Source: XYD12-FULL-36-8 sp041739035 (lineage in GTDB: Bacteria; Bacteroidota; Ignavibacteria; Ignavibacteriales; Ignavibacteriaceae). Taken from it: a stretch of 21,794 nt of DNA. A model generated the notes under the pieces. The model worked only from the letters and a program-made list of their open reading frames with translations. It was not told the origin of the DNA and did not search any database. Positions within the stretch are counted from its first letter, which is position 1. The number at the start of each line of letters is the position of its first letter. The DNA lies in NCBI GenBank assembly GCA_041739035.1, contig JBGSOQ010000008.1, positions 1 through 21,794 on the forward strand, written 5' to 3'. The position numbers were made by a program, and so were the translations under genes. Positions 18,031 to 21,794 of this stretch are shown piece after piece.

Positions 18031-18810
18031 TTGCGCACACATTTGAATGCAGAATATCTATTGAATCAAGAAATCTTATTAAAAGCTGCTTTAACGGTTC
18101 TTTCCGCGCTTGCCGGAGCAGCCATCATCTTCTTAATTAAGTTAAACCATAAAAAATTATGTACAATAATTTCTTTTTCTGCGGGTGGGCTTTTTGGCGC
18201 TGCAATTTTTACTTTAATTCCGGAATCACTTCATTCTCTCAACCTTTCGGAAGTTATTTTAGGAATTTCAAGCGGATACTTACTTTTCTGGATGTTAACC
18301 AAATATTATTCTCACGTTTGTCCAGCTTGTTCCGCCTCTCATTTTGATGAAAGAACGGCCAAAAAATTTTCTGAAATCGTACGCGCATTATTAATCGCGC
18401 TTTCAATTCACTCCTTTTTAGATGGTGTAGCAATTTCAACTAAGGGATTAGCCGAAAACGTTTCGAACGCATCGGTATTTATAGCCGTTTTAACACATAA
18501 GTTTCCTGAAGGATTAGCTTTAGCATCTCTAATGTTCAGTGCAAGTTATTCGCGAAACAAGATTTTAGTTTATGTTTTTAGTGTCGAAATGGTAACTATC
18601 CTAGGAGCAATAATGGGAAACATTGTTTTAAAATCATTTGTTTCGGATATTCTTTTAAGTGCTGTGATGTCTCATATTGCTGGAGGATTTATTTTTTTGG
18701 CGTCACATGCGGTACTAGGCGAGATGTTAAAGAATCATAAAAAATTGGTTATTCTTTCCTTTAGTTTCGGGCTAATTCTAATATTAACAATCAGTAAATT
18801 CGTTGGGTAA
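18031..18810 (+). CDS. ZIP family divalent metal transporter
   Basis: A 259-residue inner-membrane protein with about eight hydrophobic segments, of the ZIP (Zn/Fe permease) family, which usually imports zinc, iron or manganese. The transport-site motifs are visible: HSFLDG (His127, Asp131) in the fourth segment and HKFPEG (His156, Glu160) in the fifth. The loop between the third and fourth segments has a CPAC plus His pattern (His95, Cys97, Cys100, His104) likely to bind metal. Glu65 and His68 (IPESLHSL) are also typical. There is no ATG in the 5' part; translation must begin at TTG 18031 or TTG 18043, with only a weak upstream purine run. The next methionine is at residue 88, too late for an intact protein. 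It stands alone between two serine tRNAs. Confidence 0.88.
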   Translation: MRTHLNAEYLLNQEILLKAALTVLSALAGAAIIFLIKLNHKKLCTIISFSAGGLFGAAIFTLIPESLHSLNLSEVILGISSGYLLFWMLTKYYSHVCPACSASHFDERTAKKFSEIVRALLIALSIHSFLDGVAISTKGLAENVSNASVFIAVLTHKFPEGLALASLMFSASYSRNKILVYVFSVEMVTILGAIMGNIVLKSFVSDILLSAVMSHIAGGFIFLASHAVLGEMLKNHKKLVILSFSFGLILILTISKFVG

Positions 18811-18877
18811 ATAATTTAAATTACAAATTTAGTTTAGGAAGTTCGGTAGATTCTTTTTTTCGGAGAGATGCTAGAGT

Positions 18878-18896
18878 CCCCGCAGTGCGGGCTAAA
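18878..18896. repeat. Hairpin insertion A in tRNA remnant
   Basis: A 19-nt block (CCCCGCAGTGCGGGCTAAA) with stem CCCGC/GCGGG (18879-18883 and 18887-18891), absent from the intact tRNA copy downstream. Confidence 0.6.
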
Positions 18897-18901
18897 GGTT
18901 G

Positions 18902-18920
18902 TGCATCCCGCTTTACGGGA
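18902..18920. repeat. Hairpin insertion B in tRNA remnant
   Basis: A 19-nt block (TGCATCCCGCTTTACGGGA) with stem TCCCG/CGGGA (18906-18910 and 18916-18920) and loop CTTTA, absent from the intact copy. It has the same length as insertion A and a similar GC-rich stem in AT-rich surroundings. Confidence 0.6.
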
Positions 18921-18931
18921 AATAGGCCGGT

Positions 18932-18970
18932 GTCGCCACCGCTTTCAGTGGGGTTCCGCCAAAGGCGGAA
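18932..18970. repeat. Hairpin block C following the tRNA remnant
   Basis: A short stem CCAC/GTGG (18936-18939 and 18948-18951) is followed directly by a perfect 7-bp hairpin TTCCGCC-AAA-GGCGGAA (18954-18970). It starts exactly where the tRNA match stops. The second hairpin could also act as a terminator because A residues follow it (T residues on the minus strand). Confidence 0.55.
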
Positions 18971-18990
18971 AAAACCAATTAGATGATAAA

Positions 18991-19260
18991 ATGTTTTACG
19001 TATATATTTTGAAAAGTTCGATATCCTAAAAGCATTACGTTGGTTCTACTGATAATTTAGATCGAAGATTATCTGATCATAACAGTGGAAAAGTTAAATC
19101 TACCAAGGCATTTAAACCTTGGAATATAATTTACACTGAATTATTTTCTACCAGAAATGATGCTTTGAAAAGAGAAAGGCAAATAAAATCTTATAAAGGT
19201 GGGGAAGCATTTAAAAAACTATTATTACTTAACCGGAGAGATGCTAGAGTGGTTGAATAG
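18991..19260 (+). pseudogene. GIY-YIG nuclease (UPF0213-like) with an in-frame stop, running into tRNA-Ser(CGA)
   Basis: A 90-codon frame from ATG 18991 to TAG 19258-19260 matches the small GIY-YIG family: YVYILKSS (the GIY strand), YVGSTDNLDRRLSDHNSG (the YIG strand plus catalytic Arg at 25/26), PWNIIYTELF, and AxxRERQIK with catalytic Glu62. A TAA at codon 13 (19027-19029) separates the GIY and YIG halves. One base change would restore it (for example GAA to TAA), so inactivation looks recent. The last nine residues (RRDARVVE and the stop) are encoded by the 5' half of the intact tRNA-Ser. No ATG lies close behind the stop to rescue a shorter protein. Members of this family are single-strand or branch-cutting nucleases and some are mobile. 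Confidence 0.8.
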
Positions 19261-19321
19261 GCCGGTCTCGAAAACCGGTGTAGGGTTTACTCTACCGAGG
19301 GTTCGAATCCCTCTCTCTCCG
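19235..19321 (+). tRNA. tRNA-Ser (anticodon CGA)
   Basis: An 87-nt class II tRNA. It has acceptor GGAGAGA/TCTCTCC with discriminator G at 19321, anticodon stem CCGGT/ACCGG with loop CTCGAAA (anticodon CGA at 19269-19271), variable arm GTAG/CTAC, and T arm GAGGG-TTCGAAT-CCCTC. CCA is not encoded. Its first 26 bases are also the 3' end of the GIY-YIG reading frame, and its first 32 bases are duplicated at 18862-18931. Confidence 0.96.
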
Positions 19322-19391
19322 CATAAGAAATCTGATTAAATAAAAAGCTTAGTCGAAGCTCCAATGGTCCAATCCTAGAAAACATGCATTT

Positions 19392-20447
19392 TTAACGAAG
19401 TATAATCATTTTCTTTGTGTCGGTAAAAGTACTTCCTTTTAACTGATAGAAATAAACACCACTGCTTAAATTATTTGCATTAAATTCCACTTCATAATTT
19501 CCAGGGAATTGATTTTCTGCTACTAAAGTCTGTAATTCATTTCCCAAAGTATCATATACCTTAAGTACTATCTTAGATTCTTTATTAATTGAGTAGGTTA
19601 TCTTCGTAGTCGGATTAAAGGGGTTTGGAAAATTTTGTTGAAGACCGTATCCCTCGGGTATTTCTTTAACATTAATACCCTTTTTAATATCTGTAATAAA
19701 AGTAGTAATCGCATTGAACCAACCGTTTCCGATTTTCTCATAACCACTACTATCAGGATGATATGCATCATCGGAAATATCTTCATTCCCTAACATGGAA
19801 TTAATATCAATGAAGGAAATACTTTTTCCTAAAGCTTTATAAGAGTCTACAATTGCAGGAATAGCAGAATTTAATGTCTGAATCTTACCATTTGCTATTG
19901 GTAAAGGAGTTGGAGTTATACTTGAAACAATTAAATGCCCTGATGTTGCATTTAATATTCTTCTAATTAATGTATCTAATCTGGCAGGAGCAGCATAAAG
20001 CTGATAATTGCTGATGATATCGTTAGTCCCAATCATTAATAAAATTATATCCGCATTAGCGTCTGTAACCATTTTCTCAATAGTAATAGGAGGATACCCG
20101 CGTGTATTATAGGTCATATCAGTCAATTGGTCGATTCTTACTCCACCCCAGCCATCGTGCTCAATGTCACCCTCTAATTTATTGAACAACTCAGGATAAT
20201 TCACCCATACTGATCCAGCATCTGCTGCATTAGTGCATTGACCTACAAAGTCGATTTCAATATTAGCATCTGACCGCAATTTTGTCTTTAAATAATGTCT
20301 ATATGTATCTCCTTTTGTACCTCTGGTAATAGAATCTCCCAATGGTTCAATTTTTAAAGTATCTGACTCCCCTTTTTCAGGCTTTAATTCCTGAGCTATT
20401 AAGAAATTTGAGAGAAGGATAAATAAGGCCAAAATTATTTTTTTCAT
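19392..20447 (-). CDS. T9SS-secreted SGNH/GDSL hydrolase
   Basis: A 351-residue exported esterase-like protein. The signal peptide is MKKIILALFILLSNFLIAQ. The SGNH domain spans about residues 30-255, with block I GDSI (catalytic Ser39), a conserved glycine in block II (GWGGVRIDQL), block III GTND (Asn142) and block V DDAYHP (Asp227, His230), so the catalytic set is complete. The arrangement resembles carbohydrate esterases of the CE3/acetylxylan-esterase type, but the substrate cannot be fixed from sequence. Residues ~265-351 form a T9SS type A sorting domain (NFPNPFNPTTKITYSI ... LKVYDTLGNELQTLV ... SGVYFYQLKG ... KKMIILR). It should therefore be exported through SprA and released or anchored at the surface. 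It is transcribed alone or after the symporter, 173 nt away. Confidence 0.9.
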   Translation of the reverse strand: MKKIILALFILLSNFLIAQELKPEKGESDTLKIEPLGDSITRGTKGDTYRHYLKTKLRSDANIEIDFVGQCTNAADAGSVWVNYPELFNKLEGDIEHDGWGGVRIDQLTDMTYNTRGYPPITIEKMVTDANADIILLMIGTNDIISNYQLYAAPARLDTLIRRILNATSGHLIVSSITPTPLPIANGKIQTLNSAIPAIVDSYKALGKSISFIDINSMLGNEDISDDAYHPDSSGYEKIGNGWFNAITTFITDIKKGINVKEIPEGYGLQQNFPNPFNPTTKITYSINKESKIVLKVYDTLGNELQTLVAENQFPGNYEVEFNANNLSSGVYFYQLKGSTFTDTKKMIILR

Positions 20448-20548
20448 TTTTACACCAAGATGATTATTGTAATATTTTTTTTCAAATTAGTACGTTTGTA
20501 AAAAATTCTATTATCTGTACCTATAACTTATTTCACAATAGCAGCAAA

Positions 20549-20565
20549 ACAAATTGTAAATTTGT
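20549..20565 (-). terminator. Possible weak terminator after the symporter gene
   Basis: A perfect 7-bp but AT-rich stem ACAAATT/AATTTGT with a 3-nt loop lies about 55 nt beyond the symporter stop. On the minus strand it is followed by TTTGC. The stem is weak and it could be incidental. Confidence 0.3.
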
Positions 20566-20620
20566 GCTTTAAAGAAACTTAAAAAGTTATTCAGCTTGCG
20601 CCTCAATCAGATTGTATAAG

Positions 20621-21794
20621 CTAGTTATCAACCACAACTAAATCTTTTTTACTCAGGTCCATGTAGATAATGCTTGCAGCTATTATTCCTACTATTAGTA
20701 TCATAAATCCCAACAAATATTCATGAAATATGATTTGACCAATGCCGAAAAGAAAAGCATACACAACAACAACACCCAGAATCCAATTAATGAAGAGTCT
20801 GCCGAAACCACTTATTTCTTTAATGCTGCCTATTTTACTTGAGATTCTTTTCCAGCCTTTTCCACCTGGATAAGTGCGCTTATAAAATTCAATCAGTTTT
20901 GTTTCTTCAACCGGTTTTGTAAGAAATGTAACCGCTAACCAGATTATGGTGGTGCCAAATACTACAGGATAAAGCGTAATTGGAGATTCAATTCCAAAGT
21001 GATATTTCGCAATTGGATAAATGACTAATGGAGCAATCATCGCCGAGATTTCGGACCATGCATTTATCCTCCACCAATACCATCTTAAAATTAGAACTGC
21101 TCCCATACCGGCACTGGCATTAATTATGAATTCCCAGGCTCCCGATATTGTAGTCAAGAAAAATTTGGTAACTAGTAAAGAAAACACAATCATAAAAACA
21201 ATTCCTATTCTAGATATTAAAACATAGTGCTTTTCATTTGCATCTTTAACAATGAAACGTCTATAAAAATCATTGATTAAATAGGAAGTGCCCCAATTAA
21301 GCTGGGATGCAAGTGTGGACATATAAGCTGCCAGAAATACTGCAATTAATAGCCCAAGTAATCCAGTTGGTAAATATTGAACCATTATTTTAGGATACAT
21401 TACGCCCGGGTCTATTGTGTTCTCGTATTTCTCATAAAGAGTTTTGAATTCTTTAGACTGATAGCTTGGATCATTTGAACTCAACAATTCATTATTATTA
21501 TACGCTTGCACAACTCTCTCATAAAGAACTGGATTTTCCAATTGAATAGCCTCCGGACTTTCAGCACGAGGAAGTAAAACTAATGCTGCTAAAGCCACGA
21601 GTATCCAGGGCCAAGGTCTAAGTGTATAGTGAGCTATTGTAAACCAAAGTGTAGCAAATAAACTATGCTTCTCATCTTTGGCTGACATCATCCTCTGGGC
21701 AATATAGCCACCGCCTCCAGGATCGGCACCCGGATACCAGCTTGACCACCATTGTAAACCAATGTGAGCAAAGAAAGCACCAACTGAAATTGCA
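20621..21794 (-). CDS. Sodium:solute symporter family protein (partial, N-terminus outside window)
   Basis: The frame is open to the right edge, so about 390 C-terminal residues are seen; the 5' end is missing. The methionines at 21691-21686 are internal, since the frame continues upstream through HIGLQWWSSWYPGADPGGGG and YIAQR. Together with MMSAKDEKHSLFATLWFTIAHYTLRPWPW this is characteristic of Bacteroidota-type SSS (SLC5-like) transporters. At least eight hydrophobic membrane segments follow, with hydrophilic loops, for example the region after RWYWWRINAWSEISAMIAP. The family imports sugars, amino acids or other solutes with Na+; the substrate is not deducible here. The stop is at 20621. 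Confidence 0.9.
   Translation of the reverse strand, partial: AISVGAFFAHIGLQWWSSWYPGADPGGGGYIAQRMMSAKDEKHSLFATLWFTIAHYTLRPWPWILVALAALVLLPRAESPEAIQLENPVLYERVVQAYNNNELLSSNDPSYQSKEFKTLYEKYENTIDPGVMYPKIMVQYLPTGLLGLLIAVFLAAYMSTLASQLNWGTSYLINDFYRRFIVKDANEKHYVLISRIGIVFMIVFSLLVTKFFLTTISGAWEFIINASAGMGAVLILRWYWWRINAWSEISAMIAPLVIYPIAKYHFGIESPITLYPVVFGTTIIWLAVTFLTKPVEETKLIEFYKRTYPGGKGWKRISSKIGSIKEISGFGRLFINWILGVVVVYAFLFGIGQIIFHEYLLGFMILIVGIIAASIIYMDLSKKDLVVVDN

Larger units (their letters stand above)
18861..18931 (+). pseudogene. Duplicated 5' part of tRNA-Ser(CGA), split by two hairpin insertions
   Basis: Bases 18861-18877, 18897-18901 and 18921-18931 match, in order and without mismatch, 33 contiguous bases of the intact tRNA-Ser(CGA) region (19234-19266). 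The copied segment is one base of leader, the acceptor 5' strand, the D arm and the 5' side of the anticodon stem. Two 19-nt insertions (18878-18896 and 18902-18920) interrupt the D-arm part. The match ends just before the anticodon loop. It cannot fold as a tRNA and is read as a remnant. Confidence 0.75.

Noticed and set aside
18878..18970. A CRISPR array formed by the series of short palindromes.
   Set aside because: The units differ in sequence, there are no equal repeats with unique spacers and no cas genes.

Overview
The window looks like a chromosomal segment of an AT-rich, Gram-negative member of the Bacteroidota/Chlorobiota/Ignavibacteriota group, most likely an Ignavibacteria-like organism. 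The evidence is a SprA translocon protein and a PorX regulator of the type IX secretion system (T9SS), plus two secreted proteins ending in a T9SS type A sorting domain of the 'NYPNPFNPTT' style common in that lineage. The phylum-level call is inferred from protein families; no rRNA is present.

Layout: birA (biotin ligase, +) faces a long minus-strand cluster. Read in transcription order the cluster is sprA, porX, tsaE, tsaB, a two-domain DUF1573 lipoprotein-like or exported protein, and accD. From porX onward the genes touch or overlap (1 nt gap, then overlaps of 8, 4 and 1 nt), so they are almost certainly co-transcribed and translationally coupled. The cluster mixes T9SS assembly and regulation with tRNA t6A synthesis and fatty acid synthesis. 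sprA itself has no canonical start codon for its signal-peptide-coding 5' part, which is open up to about position 12257.

Upstream, also on the minus strand, lie an exported VanX-type dipeptidase and, 11 nt behind it, a T9SS cargo protein with seven tryptophan-containing repeats that look like a seven-bladed propeller. Next come a MATE exporter and a small exported HEAT-repeat protein with its own terminator. A tRNA-Ser(GGA) on the minus strand is followed by a plus-strand ZIP metal transporter.

The most unusual stretch is 18861-19321. An intact tRNA-Ser(CGA) is preceded by a GIY-YIG nuclease reading frame carrying one in-frame stop. In front of that is a second copy of the first 33 bases of the same tRNA region, split by two 19-nt hairpin insertions and followed by further hairpins. 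The nuclease frame runs directly into the intact tRNA. This resembles a small tRNA-targeting mobile unit that rebuilds the tRNA, now degenerate.

The window ends with an SGNH/GDSL hydrolase carrying a T9SS sorting domain and the C-terminal part of a sodium:solute symporter that runs off the right edge.
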